From NCBI RefSeq assembly GCF_015832195.1, contig NC_052033.1, positions 2,418,001 to 2,482,000 of the forward strand: DNA of 64,000 nt, in the 5' to 3' direction. The first letter of the stretch is position 1. Each line of letters starts with the position of its first letter. The notes beneath the pieces are model-generated. The model did no database searches. It worked only from the letters and a program-made list of their open reading frames with translations, and was not told where the DNA came from. A program made the position numbers and the translations under genes. The DNA is from Motacilla alba alba (lineage: Eukaryota; Chordata; Aves; Passeriformes; Motacillidae). Below are positions 21,765 to 34,050 of the stretch, in pieces.

Positions 21765-24110
21765 CCGCACTGCTTCCTTCACTCCCTTTTTCTCTCCTCC
21801 CACAGCCCAAGAAGAGACTTGGTGGCAGCTACAGAGGATCAGGGCAGAAATGACACCAGGGAGAAGACCCCAGAGCGTCCTCGGGTCACCCAGGACAGGC
21901 ATGGCTCTTCCATCAAGGACATCCACTGCTGCTCCCAGCAGGAAAAACGAAATCAAACCTTGCACAGCTCCACTCGAACTTGCCCTGAGCGGGATCACAA
22001 GCACAGGACATCTGCACGTCCTCGTGTCCCGCTGGAGCCTCAAGGTCGGCATCACAACACATTGCAATCCTCAGCCAAGCAGGGCCCCGTGGGGTTTTTA
22101 CACCCCGCAGCTTGAAATCAGCCAGAGCTGCAGCTTGTTGGAAATGTAAATGTGCTGGAAAGCAAGCTTCAGGTGGGCTTCGGCAGCCAGACCCCTGCGC
22201 ACGAGAGCGAGCACGTTCCTTAATGGTAATTTCTTATCTCGCCTCTCCAAAGTCCTTCGCAAGGATTTTATCCTGTTAGAGGAAATCCATCCCCCTGATT
22301 TTCCCAGGCTTATAGGAAAGCAAAGAAAAGTATTGATCCTAATGAGATAACACTGAGAAGAAAACGGCAAGAGCCAGTTCTATCTGTTTGAAACCAACTC
22401 TGTTTTTGACTGGTGAGAAAAATATATGATTATCAATTATCCATGCAGATGGGAGATGTCCAGCCTAGATATCCACTCTGCTTTTCATGGTAGCCTCCAA
22501 ATTCCAGCTGCCTCTGCAATGTTTAAATGTTTTTCCCAGTGTGTTTTGTTCTTTAAAAAAATAAAATAAAATAAATCCCAAACTGACAATGGTCCCTTAT
22601 ACCAACCAAATCCCAGAACCACCAGCAGTTTCATATTAAAAGACCATTTGGTGGCATTTTAATCTCTGAAGGTAATGTAGATATTTGTCATTTCTGATCT
22701 CCCCTTTCTGCAACTGTCCACAGATGACGAGATCCGTGAAATTGCTCCTGCCAGGGAGTGAAATGAGAATTAACCTCGTGCCCATCAGCTGCCTCGGCAC
22801 CACCCTTTCCACGCCAGCCTTGACCATGGCCAGCAGAGAGGTGGCTCTTGGGGCCACGCTGCCACTCACCCTGCACACCACAGCCCATCTTGGCGGATAA
22901 TAAACACCCCCAGTGCTCACAGATTGCTTTAAATCCAGCACTTTCTTCCCCATTCTCATTTGCTTTGCCTTTCATGCTGCTTTCTCATGTATAAAAGGGG
23001 AACTGGGGGAAAAAAAGAAAGAAAAGACACATGAACACCTGAAAATCCTTTTCATATACCTGCTGCTGCTACCACTCGGTGCCGAATCTGAATAGAAACG
23101 GATGGGAGGGAGATGGGGAAGGATGAATAACATTTCATGCCCTGTAGTCAAACATAATTTCAGGCAGGAGACGAGCAGGGACTGGTAGGATGGCTCATCC
23201 TGGCAGAGAGCTAATGTGCACTTCAGAGCCTGCTCTTTGAAGGCTGGGGTCTAATTTCCAGCCTGCAATTACTGCACTGGAAATAATTTCCCAGAAAATG
23301 GGGTCACCTTTTGGGGGTGGGGTAGGGTTGGATTAAGAGGGGGATCAGAGTCCCAGTGTGGAGAGGTTGTCAGGGCTTGGGCTTGGTGGATGTGGCAGTG
23401 TGGGCATGCCCTGGGGTGCTGGCCACCGCTGCTGATCTCCTGAGCTTCCAAGGAGCCAGCACACAGGACCTGAGTCCATCTTCTCACGCTGTCAGCTCCC
23501 TCTGTTCCCACAGATCAGGGCTGTCCTTGCTGTCCTACAGCCAAGATTTTCATACGGGTCTGTGTTTCACACTCAAAACCTGTGGCCTGATTTTCCAAAG
23601 CTAAAAAAAAATCCGTGTTTCTCCTTCCAGCCAGGAGCTCAGGCCTTGCACAGTCAGTTTCTGATTTTCAGCAGCACTGGGAGCACAGAAGCTGTTCCAC
23701 CAAGAGCTGCTCTGCTCCAGTTCCAACCAGGCAATGCTGCTGCTTGGAGGCTTTGCCTTTGCTCCTGCTGGAGCTCCAGTCACACACAGCAATGGTCAAT
23801 TGGGGCCAGATCTGCCCCAAAACCCCCGAGCACAGGGAGGGTTTTGACAGCAGAGTCTCTTTCCGTGGTACCTGACAGAGCCGAGGCTCTCCGGGCAGGG
23901 CCCACGGGGAAGGCTCTGCCTTTCTGCCTTACCCACGATAAATCTGCCAAAAGTAGAATAAAGCAAAATGACCAAGGACATATGGTGTCCCTCAGCAGGG
24001 CTGGGGACCCTGCTGGTTGCCCAGCTCGGATTTATCCCAAATAACTGTCTCCAGATGGGATTTGCTGCGATTCTGCTCTGACCCAACCTGACCACACTCC
24101 ACAGCTCAGA
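21765..24110. other. Intergenic with candidate regulatory stretch 22150-22400
   Basis: Mostly unique. The part 22150-22400 is CpG-containing and holds TTATCTC (about 22232) and GAGATAACAC (about 22344) GATA-type words next to homeodomain-like TTAATGG. AT-rich simple sequence (AAATA)n is at 22555-22575. The rest shows overlapping chance frames only. Confidence 0.35.
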
Positions 24111-24114
24111 CTCA

Positions 24115-24255
24115 CAAAGGTTTTAGGGCACCTAAACATGCACACAGGCACCTGGCAAAGATTTTCAAAAGCAGCTAAGAAGATTAGATGTCCAAGTCCC
24201 GTTGGGCTCTGAGAATTAGGCATGTAACCTGCTTAGGCGCTTTTGGAAATTCTTT
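24115..24255. mobile_element. Fossil palindromic repeat (MITE-like)
   Basis: An imperfect palindrome: 24161-24200 pairs with 24211-24250 at 30 of 40 positions around a 10-base centre. The words CAAAGGTTTTAGGGCACCTAAA, ATTTTCAAAAGC and TTAGGCATGTAACCTGCTTAGG resemble an ancient dispersed repeat of sauropsids (the TTAGGCACCTAAATACCTTTGAAAATC family, from memory). Palindromic shape suggests a non-autonomous DNA transposon. Confidence 0.55.
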
Positions 24256-24480
24256 CAGGGATTTGATTGTTTGGGTTGAAACTTTCTGCAGCAAGTGTGT
24301 GTGCTTCTCCAGCTGGCCCAGCACCACCTCCAGCTGCTTCTGTGGGGACCACGGGGACAATTGTGTTGGCAGGAAATTTTGGGACCATTTTGTGTGCTTT
24401 GGAGGAGGAATTTGAAATTCAGAGTGTAGTGGCTGAGGCCTGTCAAGTCTTAACTTCTTTCTGCCAGGGTCGGGATTAAA

Positions 24481-24990
24481 TGCACGAGAAGGCATTTGTT
24501 GTTTGGACTCAGATGTTTATTAGTTCTTATCTGTGTCACAGTCTCACAAACTGTGAGTTCTACAGCACTTCACTCTAACAAACTAAAAATGGAGCCCTGT
24601 CTCTCCTTCTACAAGGCCTTTGAAGGATAAACTGCCCAATTAAGAAATGACACCTCAATTATTTTTACTTTTAACCCAATAACCAACCACTAGTGGTCCA
24701 CAATGGGGACTTTTTATCCCATTACACAAAACCACCCAAACCCATGGAGAAGAAGGTGAAGAAGAAGGACCAGCCTCTGCCCTAAAAACCTCCATCCTGC
24801 TTTTTATATAATACTATATTCTAAATCACTTAAACTCTAAGTTTTCCACACATTTCTATCCAAACTCCACACCCACAATCCCAGTTCTATAATTTCATTT
24901 TGGAAGCTTCTCCACGGCCTCAGGTCAATGCAGTGTTCTCTTGGGGGTCAGTGCCTGGCAGCACAGAAAGCCTGAAATTCTGAGTGACCA
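24481..24990 (-). mobile_element. Solo LTR, ERVL-like, minus strand
   Basis: Read on the minus strand it has TATATAAAAA near 24810, a second TATA-like GGATAAAAAG near 24720, and AATAAA near 24521-24516. It ends ...CTTCTCGTGCA at 24481. The passage around GGTCCTTCTTCTTCACC and GACCACTAGTGGTTGG is one I recall from avian ERVL LTRs. The 5' end is uncertain: TGGTCACTC at 24990 is my best guess. No target duplication is visible. Confidence 0.75.
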
Positions 24991-26185
24991 GGGTTCCAAC
25001 CCCTTACCTTTGCCACGAGCTTTTCACCGCTGATGAGGAGCTGCACAAGGTGAGGAGGGAGGCAGGGCTGTGCCCTGGGGCAGAGAAGGGGGTGGGAAAG
25101 AGCCAGGAAGGGAGGACTGAGGCTGGCAGGGCGTGTGGGGAAAGGGAGAAGGGGACAGAGCTCAGGGAAGGGAGGATCCAGGCTGAGGTGGGACGGGAAA
25201 TGCAGTGACTAGGACAAACTGGGGGGGTGACAAATTTGTACCAGGCTGGCAGGGTCAATATGGAAAGGGTCAAGAGAGCAGGGAAGTGGCACTGTAGCTT
25301 ACGCTTGCTAAATCCTGTAAGCTCTCCTGGGCCTGGAAGGGAGCCCAGGGCTCCTGCCTGCAGCCAGCACTCAGTGCCAGCAGGGCTGTGCAGCAGAGCC
25401 CCCAGCACTGCCCCTCACAGCCTGTGCCATTCTTCATGCCAGCCTCCCCCTCTGGCCCCCTGGGAGCCTTGGGCACAGGGAACATGACAGCCCAGAAAAT
25501 CTTAAACTATAAAGAGCTGCAAAGCCCAAAAAGAGCCTGTCCTTATAAATAAGCAACCTGCAAAACAAATTGCTCTGCTCTCCTCTCACACTTCAGCAGC
25601 TGCCAGCAGGCAGGGAGTGTGTGCCAGGAGCTGGGGCACCAGTTCAGGTCTGGGCTGAGTCCCTGTTAATTCACAGGCTCGCTCCATGCTTTGGACAAGG
25701 CACTTGGCCCTCCTCTGCCTGTCAGAAGGATAAATTCCTCTCCCCACCTGAGAGATGTGCTGCAAATTAGATCCGCTGGTAGGTGTGCAGGCAGCGCTGC
25801 TGGTGCATGGGGAGAACAACACCTCCAGTGCTTTATCACAGTCAGAGAAGGCTGGGGGCAGCAGGAGAGGGCAGCTCCCAGCGCTCTGGGGCACAGCAAG
25901 TGGCTGGTGGTGCTAAAACACAAGTGCTGGAGTTTGGCCAGCCTGAGGCTGCAGCTGGGGCTCCCCTGGGATGCATTGCCCAGCCTAGCAGTGGTTAGAG
26001 GGGTTGAGTTTTACAGCTGCCACCTTGGAGCACTGTGAGCAGTGAGGAATTCGGCTCAGCCTGGGGGAACACCTTGGCTTCACCTCCCCTGTCTGGTCTG
26101 GAACTGGGAACAGCAAACAGGGCTGGGCTCAGCTGAGCCTGCCTGCTGTGAGCCACGGGCAGGTGAGGGTGTGCCCCTCTCAGAG
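24991..26185. other. Intergenic; nothing recognised
   Basis: GC-rich unique sequence with a purine-rich plus strand at 25050-25210. Overlapping frames on both strands, none supported. Confidence 0.45.
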
Positions 26186-26790
26186 CTGCAAACAGGGGAT
26201 GGTGGGCCTCTCAAACTGGGGATGGTGTGCCTCTAAAACAGGGGATGGTGTGCCTCTCAAACAGGGGATGGTGTGCCCCTCTCAGAGATACAAACAGGGG
26301 ATGGTGTGCCTCTCTCAAACAGGGGATGGTGTGCCCCTCTCAGAGATACAAACAGGGGATGGTGTGCCTCTCAAACAGGGGATGGTGTGCCTCTCTCAGA
26401 GATACAAACAGGGGATGGTGTGCCTCTCAAACAGGGGATGGTGTGCCTCTCTCAAACAGGGGATGGTGTGCCTGCTGCAAACAGGGGATGGTGTTCCCCT
26501 CTCAGAGGTACAACCAGGCAATGGTGTGCTTCTCAAACTGGGGATGGTGTGCCCCTCTAAGAGATACAAACAGGGGATGCGTGCCTCTCAAACTGGGGAT
26601 GGTGTGCCTCTCTCAGAGCTGCAAACAGCTGAGCATGTTCCTCTCTCACAGGTACAATCAGGGGATGGTGTGCCCCTCTCACAGGTACAATCAGGGGATG
26701 GTGTGCCCCTCTCACAGGTACAACCAGGGGATGGTGTGCCCCTCTCACAGGTACAACCAGGGGATGGTGTGCCCCTCTCAGAGGTGCAAA
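26186..26790 (+). repeat. Composite minisatellite of 23/25-bp and 33-bp units
   Basis: The core CAGGGGATGGTGTGCC recurs about 20 times. Steps between cores are of two classes, 22-25 bp and 33 bp. The long class carries an extra AGAGATACA-type segment. In 26195-26600 the two classes are interleaved; from about 26645 a run of 33-bp units with CACAGGTACAA takes over. Frames of 200-259 aa on the plus strand are translations of the repeat. Confidence 0.93.
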
Positions 26791-27640
26791 CAGCCAAACC
26801 AGGGCATGGTGACACCCCTGGCACCTTCATGGTGACAGCCCCTCTGCCAGCACTGCAATATTGCAGATCCAGGGCAGCACAGGTGGGAGCTGCTTGCACA
26901 TCTCTGTTTGCCCATGGAGGGCCCTGAGAAGGAACCACACTCTCCTTTTTCATCTCCCTCTTCTCTTTGCCACTTGGACAGGGCTGGCCCTCAGCTCTCC
27001 TTGCCCGCCAGCCCAAATAAACCCAGCACTCTCCTCCTGCCTTTCTGCAGAGCCTCCCTTTGCTGTCTCACCCGCAGAGAATTTATCCTCCTGCACTCCG
27101 AGGGCTGCTTGCAGTTCATTAAATATATTAGAGGTGTTAATGACTTTTTAAAAAAAGACCCAAACTGTCTGATGTTTTTCCAGCTCATTTCCTGCCGCTA
27201 TCTCCCCAAATCCGGTGGGCAGTAATGACACGTCTGAGGCAGAAAATGGGATTGTGATGAGCAGAGTGAACTCTGCTGATATGTGGACAACATTAAACAT
27301 TTCCAGATCCTTTTCTTTACCTCTCCCTTCTGCAGGTATCTGTATCAGCACATCCTCCTGGCACTGAGCTGAGCTGTGGCCTTCTGAAGGAAGCCAGAGG
27401 AGGGATGAGGCAAAGCCTTATGCAAACAGGAATTTTGCCTGTTTATCTCACCAGAAGCAACATGTTGGATAAAGGCACATTTTCTCCCTCTGTAAAATGC
27501 TGCTGGGGTGCCCATGGCTTGTCCTTTCACACATAGATGCTGCAAATACAATTTAGGAGAGAGGGACCATCCAGGATTGCATCTTCCAGACAGAAAAGGT
27601 TTTGTATTTTAATAGGCAAAAGCAGTGAGTTGTGGGGGGA
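26791..27640. other. Intergenic; nothing recognised
   Basis: Unique sequence that becomes AT-richer after 27110. No supported gene or repeat ends. Confidence 0.45.
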
Positions 27641-27678
27641 AAAAGAAAAAAAAAAAAAAAAAAAAAGAAAGAAAAAAA
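27638..27678 (+). repeat. A-rich simple tract
   Basis: About 40 bases of almost pure A interrupted by G. No retroposed gene or SINE body precedes it that I can recognise. Confidence 0.85.
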
Positions 27679-29499
27679 TATGGCAAAGTCCTAGCTCTGT
27701 TTGGCCAGGGAAAGGCCAAGAGGTTAAATGACTCACCCCAAGTTTCCCAGAAGAACAGGAGATTCAACTTGGATCTTCCCAATTGCTGGAATTAAATTTC
27801 AAGCTCTGTAACTTTTTGCTCTGAAGATCCTTCAGGAAGGAGATCAGTACTTTCCAGAGGGGGAAAATAGGCAAACCCCTCTCATTCAGCGAGCTTGTGT
27901 TTGTGTGTGAGACAAGTACAAAAAAGCCTGTAAGTGAGCACCTTCCTGCCTACTGGCACTGAGGGAAGAGGAGGATTTTTCTGGAACTGTGTTTTTCCCT
28001 GTGAAATGTGTGTCTGGATGAAGGAGAAAATTATAGAAAACAGCTGGGAGTTTAGGAGAAAAATGTATTGGCTATGGTAAGCTTATGATTATCAAAGGTT
28101 CATAACTCAGATGAATCAAATCCAATTTCTTGCAGAACAAGGAGAAGCACTTCTCAACAGCAGCTCTTCCCAGGCCAAATTTCATCTTTGGAAATGACAC
28201 CCTGCAAGCACTTCTCATATAACAATAGAAGAAAAAAAAGGGTCTCTTTCACTGCCTTGCCTGCTGCAGCCAACCAAACTGCCCTTGCCCAAATATTCCA
28301 ACTATTCAGCTTCGTAGAGACACCCAAACCTGCAAAACTTCAGCTTGCCCAGGAGACAAATGTGTGGAAAAGTTCTGTGGAAATTCAGAGCAGGGCTTGG
28401 GGGGAGCTTCTCCCCTGTCCGGGCACTCCCAGCTCTCTGCAGGCTCCTGCACTCATTCCAGTCTCGTGGTTGTGATTTCCAGTTCCTCAGGGAGGCAACC
28501 ATTAAACCCCAAATGTCAACCAGTTTGGCACTGGGAGTGTTCGAATCGTGACCCACTTGCCTTCCAGGTACCAGCACAACAAACAGGGGCAAAGGGGAGG
28601 AAAAAATGGGTAATAAATAGAGAAAACGATGGATAATAAATCGAGAATAAATGGGTAATAGAGAAGTGGTGGTGCTGCACTGTGGGGATCCAGCTCTGCC
28701 CTCCAGCTCCTCCAGGGCAAGGAGAAGGGCTTGGAAAACTGGCACAGAAACCCTGGGGCCAGCCTGCCCCACCACCACAGCCCCAGGCTGCCCACCTGGG
28801 CTGTTTCCCTGCCCTCTCCATGTCCTTTACTTTCAGGGGGGTTCACAGGGACACCGAGGAAACCGGGCCAGCCCTGGGCAGGAGCTGGGTGCTGCACCAC
28901 GGGCCAGGAGCAGGGCAGCTTCACCCCACTTTTAGCAGTGATTCCCAGGTCATTTCAAAGCTCAGGGATCACAGACGAGGACCTAAACCTGCCTCAAACA
29001 CCACCTTGATTCCCAGCAAGGGATGTGTGCTCCAGCAGCCCCGTTCCATGCGCTGACCAGCGTGCAAAGGTGCCAGCATCACCCCTGAGCATCATCCCTG
29101 TGCTCCCACGGGGGGAAATAAAGGCTGGGAGAGCTCAGCTGGACCACCCAAAGGTGGGGCACAGGTGATGCTGCTGCTCCCCAGGCTGGCACCTGAGACC
29201 CCCATCCTGTGCTGAGAGCCTCACCCCATTCCTTCAGCCAAGCCATTCCTGGGAGAAAAATTAAGCAAATACTCCAAGGCTTGCCACATCAGGCAAATAA
29301 ATGACTTGCTGAAGTTAAACAAAAATAAGAGATGTTTCTCCCTGCTTTCTTCATCTTGCCTTCTCCCCCTCCCCGTGAATCCAACCAAGATTACAGTTTT
29401 AAAAAGCACTTTCTCTTAAATGTGGGAGGAAGATTGCCTGAGCTCTCATGCGTTCACTGCTATATTGTATTGTTGCTGCTTTTAACATGTTTCGCTCAG
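27679..29499. other. Intergenic; AATAAA triplet at 28600-28660
   Basis: Unique sequence. At 28604-28662 a short degenerate tandem (GGGTAATAAATAGAGAA-like) places three AATAAA hexamers within about 45 bp on the plus strand. This might act as a polyadenylation cluster if anything is transcribed through it. GC-rich 28670-28930 has chance frames on both strands. Confidence 0.4.
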
Positions 29500-29865
29500 T
29501 TAAATAGTAACTGATGACAGCTACACACTTAAATCCTTCGGTGTTTTTATCGTGGATTTTATATATATATATCTCTTATAAAGAACAGCACACTGCAAGG
29601 CCTCTTACCATATCAAAAACAACAAAAAAGCACCCTATTTTTGTGTAAGGTATCAAAGCAATAACGCGTGCCCGTGCACAGAGCCAGCCTATCAGAGCTT
29701 TATCGGGTTTTATTGGCCTTGGGCAACTCTGCACATGACGGTCTTTAGAGTGACATGGAATTTATTAAACTTTTCCACAGCCTGACAGTCTTCTCCCAGC
29801 TTGTCCCCACCCCCAAGCTCTTTTCTTTTGAAAAATGATTTCTGCCAATCTTGTGCTTTTAACAT

Positions 29866-29938
29866 TCCCCCCCTCCTTTTTTTTTTTCTTTCTCCTCTTT
29901 TTCTTCCCTCTCTTCTTTTTTGATTTTTTTTTTTTTTT
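29866..29938 (+). repeat. Polypyrimidine tract (H-DNA-prone)
   Basis: About 73 bases that are almost entirely C and T, with only isolated purines (GA near 29922). Long polypurine/polypyrimidine tracts can form triplex DNA. Confidence 0.8.
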
Positions 29939-30025
29939 AATCACTGCTCGCTGGAGTAGGACTCCTCAAGCATCTGTTTAAAGAACACCATTAAGGTCCT
30001 GCTGCAACAACAACAACAAAAACAC

Positions 30026-30048
30026 AGAGAGAGAGAGAGAGAGAGAGG
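30026..30048 (+). repeat. (GA)n microsatellite
   Basis: Pure GA dinucleotide run of roughly 11 repeats, preceded by CAACAACAACAAC. Confidence 0.92.
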
Positions 30049-30486
30049 CAGAGCAGCAGCCACACAGCCCATTACTGCCTGGTTCAGCCTTATTGCACTG
30101 CATTACTCGATATGACAAGCTCTGCATACATATCACACACACCATGGGTTTTTTGTTTTGCCTTTTTTTTCCCCCCTCTTTTTCCTGGGTAGCCTAATTT
30201 AGGCTTTGTGTGGTGCCCTGTAATAAATTTCCCCTCTCAGACAATAGCCTTCAGCTGCCTGCCCCTTCCATAACCCAGCCCAATCAAGCATCTCCTGCTC
30301 GTGCCACTTCCCATCAGCGCAGCGGGCGATGCCAGGCGCTGCTGACGGGGTCAAGGTGCTGCTGGGGTTCCCTTCAGGCTGCAGGGCCCTCCCCCTCCTC
30401 CCTGTCTCCCCAAACTCCCATCTGCTGGGCTCTTTGCAGAGGTTTCTATCGGGTTTACAGGGCAACCCCAACATCTGGGAAGAATG

Positions 30487-30900
30487 GTGTGCAGAACTCC
30501 GTGATAGCAGAAGGCTCATTAATTACTTTATTATACTATATTATACCATAATATAGTCTATATACTAATATAGTATATACTATAATACACCATATTATAC
30601 TATAACTATGTTACAAAGAATCCTAAAGAATGCTAAAAGATACTAAAGAAAATTTGTGACTCTCTGCCCTAGAGTTCCGACACCCACACGTGGATGCAAT
30701 TGGACAAAGAATCAAAACACCTCAGTCACCAGAATCCAACCAAGCCATCACCTTGGGTAAACAATCTTCCAGCACATCCCACATGTTCACAAACACAGCA
30801 GCAGCACATGAGATAAGAACTGGTTTGATCGTCCTGTGAATACCACACGTTTCCAGCAGCCCGAGGCTGTGCTGATGCAGGGCTGCAGCACACACCCCCC
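30487..30900 (-). mobile_element. Solo LTR, minus strand; sister of 49.8-50.3 kb LTR
   Basis: On the minus strand the order of landmarks matches the plus-strand LTR at 49839-50254: ATCTCATGTGCT, GTGGGATGTGCTGG..GATTGTTTACCCA, GTGTCGGAACTC, a TATAGTATA-rich segment, AATAAAGTAATTAATGAGCCTTCTG, and an end at GTTCTGCACA (30487). The 5' limit near 30900 is approximate. The 75-bp segment 30530-30605 is almost pure A/T with many self-complementary TATACTATA words. Confidence 0.75.
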
Positions 30901-31077
30901 CCTTGATTTGTGAGATTCTCCCTTCCCATCCCAGGGCAGGAGCCTGGAGAGGGAAGGAGCACATCCTGAGCTCTGCTCAGCTGCTGGGTTGGTGCTCCTG
31001 CTCTTCTGTGCCCAGGAGTGAGGATTTCTGCTTCTGACCTCCCACCTGGAGCTGCTTCCAGCTCTGGGGCTCCCCAC

Positions 31078-31320
31078 ATCAGGAGGACCTGGAGCTGCTG
31101 GAGAGAGTCCAGAGGAGGCCATGGAGATGCTCCAGGGGCTGGAGCTCCTCTGCTCTGGAGCCAGGCTGGCAGAGCTGGGGGTGCTCACCTGGACAAGAGA
31201 AGGCTCCAGGGAGAGCTCAGAGCCCTTGCAGGGCCTGAAGGGGCTCCAGGAGAGCTGGAGAGGGACTGGGTGGGGACAAGGGCCTGGAGTGACAGGACAC
31301 AGGGAATGGCACTAAACTGA
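31078..31320 (+). mobile_element. CR1 LINE fragment, upstream part of 3' region
   Basis: GACCTGGAGCTGCTGGAGAGAGTCC, GAGATGCTCCAGGGGCTGGAGC, TGGACAAGAGAAGGCTCCAGG and GGAATGGCACTAAACTG are CR1 words lying upstream of the terminal region. The usual 3' octamer end is absent, so this copy is truncated at both ends. Confidence 0.85.
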
Positions 31321-34050
31321 AAACCCTGCTTATCTCTTAAACCTTACACTCAGTCTCTAGCATTATCATGTCCCTGTGATGGTTATTCCCCCTCCTGAGC
31401 AGCAATACTGAACGGCTGCACAGCTCTCTGTGCTCCCTGCCCCAGTCAGATGGCAGTCTAGTTTCCAACTATTAAACCTGAGTACATTCCCTGAGCAGAG
31501 TGCACTGCACACGCTGCCCTTGCACCTCACACCTCCAGCTGCCGGGAAGGGGCCTCTCAGCCTGGGTCTGGCTGCTGACATCTCCCCTGGAAGAGGCTTC
31601 CCCACCCTCCTCTCTCACAGGAGCTCCTCAGCAGTGCAATGAGCCCAATCATTGGCAGGGGTGAGCAGGGCACAGGGCGCTGTTTTCTCTGGAAAGCATT
31701 CATAAAGGAGTTTGCTGCTCCAGGAGTGAAGAGAGGCACCAGGCTCGGGCTTCTCCCACCCCTCCCTGGGCAGGAATCACTGTGAACAGTTTCTCTGCAG
31801 TTTGCCATCAGTCCCCAAGCTCAGGGGGCCCTGGGGACACAGGTCAGCACGGCAGGAGCTGCACCCTGGCGGCTCAGCGTGCTCAGGATACCTGGCACCG
31901 ATCTGGGGCTTGTTACTGGCACTAAACCCCGAGACAGCTGTGGGTGTGGGGTGGGAGACTGATGCTACCTGGGGAGAACAGGGATGATATCAGCATCCTT
32001 TCCCACAGAACAATGGCCCTGGCTCCCCAGGGGGGTGCTCCCCCCACTCCAGACATGCACAAGTATCTGCATCTGTGCTCGTCAGCACAACCGCCTGTAG
32101 GAAAATGAGCACATTTCAAGCACAATCCATCTGACCTATTTTCTGACATGCACCTTAGCAGGAGCTGAGTTGTGCGCTAGCACTGCCTAGCAGCTGCGCA
32201 GGGAATCTGGAGGGACAGCTCAGCTGAAGATCCTGGTGCTGTAACCCAGGGATCCATCTCAGCTTCCGCACAGAAGCGACTGCCAAAATTTTGTTCGCTG
32301 CATTTGTGTTCTTCTGCTAAAACCCAGCTGGCTCACCTTGCACCACTCGCTCCCTGATTCACACGTGAGATGAAGGAGATGCTTAAAGACAAAGCACACC
32401 TCCGGGGTGGCTGGCCAGGATGAAAGAGAGAGCTGGGAGGGGGGATGGATGCTGAAGCCCAAGCCTGGAGCCACATCACCTCATATGATGTCATCCCTGT
32501 GCTGGTGCTGCCAGTCCAGGACGTGAATCCAAAGAGCAGTGCAGCCCTTCAGCAGCTCCTCTAACCTAGAGCAGTTATTTCCAAATAAATGCTCCAGGCG
32601 TGAGGCCCACAGCCCCCTCTGATTCAAAAAGCAAATGCATAAGTGACAGTAAGTGACAGCCCAGAGCTGCAGAATCTGCATGAAGCCATAAAGCAGAAGA
32701 CACTCCTGAGAGCTCATCTTCCTGCAGAAGAAAACATATGATGCTCGGCTGGGTAGCTAAGCAAAAAAGAAAAAATAAATAAAGCAGCATCATTAGGATG
32801 TGAAAAAGTTCAAGCAGCCAGCACATCGCTGTCTGGCAGCAGCTTCAAATGAAGATCTCACATTTTTCACCGAGCTTCAAAACAAAATTGATAAGATAGA
32901 AAATAACCCCTTGTATTTGTGCCATTTCCATGGATTCATGAGTCTGACAGTTGCAAGCAGAGAAACAACCCTTCCTGGCAGGAAAATGAGTGCTGCTCCC
33001 CAGCAGGCCATAATGACACTTTGCTGTGGCCATGTCACACGGGTGCCTGCCTGCCCGGGCCAGTCCCCGTCTGTGCAGCGCTGTGGTTTTTCTCACAGCG
33101 TTACATTCCTGTGATTAAAACAGGCACTAATGGAACAGCCACACATTTGGTACAGCAGGTTTGTGTCTGAAATGCTTTCATGGAACAGAAAGGAGCCGAG
33201 GCTGCTGCTGGGTGAGATCTGCTTTGGGTGTGCTGAGGTCCCTGAGACTGGGAGCGCAGCCTGGCACAGCCCTGAGGGGCACAGTGCCCCTCCAGCACTG
33301 CAAAAGGACTTCTGCTCATGTGCAGAGCATCCTGGCTGCATGCAGCCCCTCATGCAAGGCAGCTGGTGACCCCCAGACCGATGTTTGCTGGATGCTGGGA
33401 TCTTCCCCACAAGCTCTGAGCCCACTCTCTGTCCCCAGTGGGGTGTGACAGCAACATCAGGGGTGACACTGGCCAGCCTGGACAGGCAGCAGCTGGGGAG
33501 GGTGCAGAGCCTGCAGGCAAGCTCAGATTTACCTGGGGAGGGGATGTTTGAGGTCTCTTCCTCCACCGACAGGTTTCAAATGACCCTTGCAAATGGCACG
33601 TGGAGAAGCATCAGGAGGGGCTGGTCCTGCCTGCACCAGGGGGTTCTGGTTTGGGGCCTTTTGCCCAAAGATGCTGCAAATGCTGGGACATTGCACAGAT
33701 CACACTTTTATCATGTTTTTAGGAGAAACAGGATGTTAACTGAAACCTGGACACAGTTTTGAACGCAGCTTGGGTGGATGAAGGAGGAGGGAAATAACAG
33801 CTACAGTGCAATCACCTAGAGCAGGCACTGAGCAGGAAAGGGACTGGACCTGGCTCATCAGTGGGTCCTAAGGAAATGGGGGATCCCCACAAAATCCTCA
33901 AGGAAGTCTCAGCCCAAGCCACAATGAGATGTCCTAGCCCAGCTTTCCCTCCCTCCTGCCCTCAGCCCTGCCTCTGGAGGGGGGAGTTCCTTGCTGCTGC
34001 CAATGTCCCCTCCCAGCCCCTGCCAGAGCAGGAGTATCAGAGACTGAACT
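31321..34050. other. Intergenic; nothing recognised
   Basis: Unique sequence, GC-rich to about 32060 and 33180-33540, with AT-rich islands at 32560-32800. No gene or repeat ends supported. Confidence 0.45.

Larger units (their letters stand above)
29500..30200. other. AT-rich candidate conserved block with simple repeats
   Basis: Contains TA repeats (29560-29571), a long pyrimidine tract (29866-29938), a CAA-rich stretch (30005-30020) and a (GA)n run of about 11 repeats (30026-30048). They are embedded in non-repetitive AT-rich sequence with TTTATCG, TTTATTGG and AATTTATT words. The non-repetitive parts (29580-29830, 29940-30000, 30060-30150) look like conserved non-coding DNA, but conservation is untested. 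Confidence 0.35.

Noticed and set aside
26186..26790. CRISPR-like array (regular repeats with variable spacers)
   Set aside because: Spacers are themselves copies of two unit types, periods are too short, and the genome is avian; this is a minisatellite.
27638..27678. Poly(A) tail of a processed pseudogene
   Set aside because: No upstream sequence resembles a spliced coding region and no target-site duplication was found around it.
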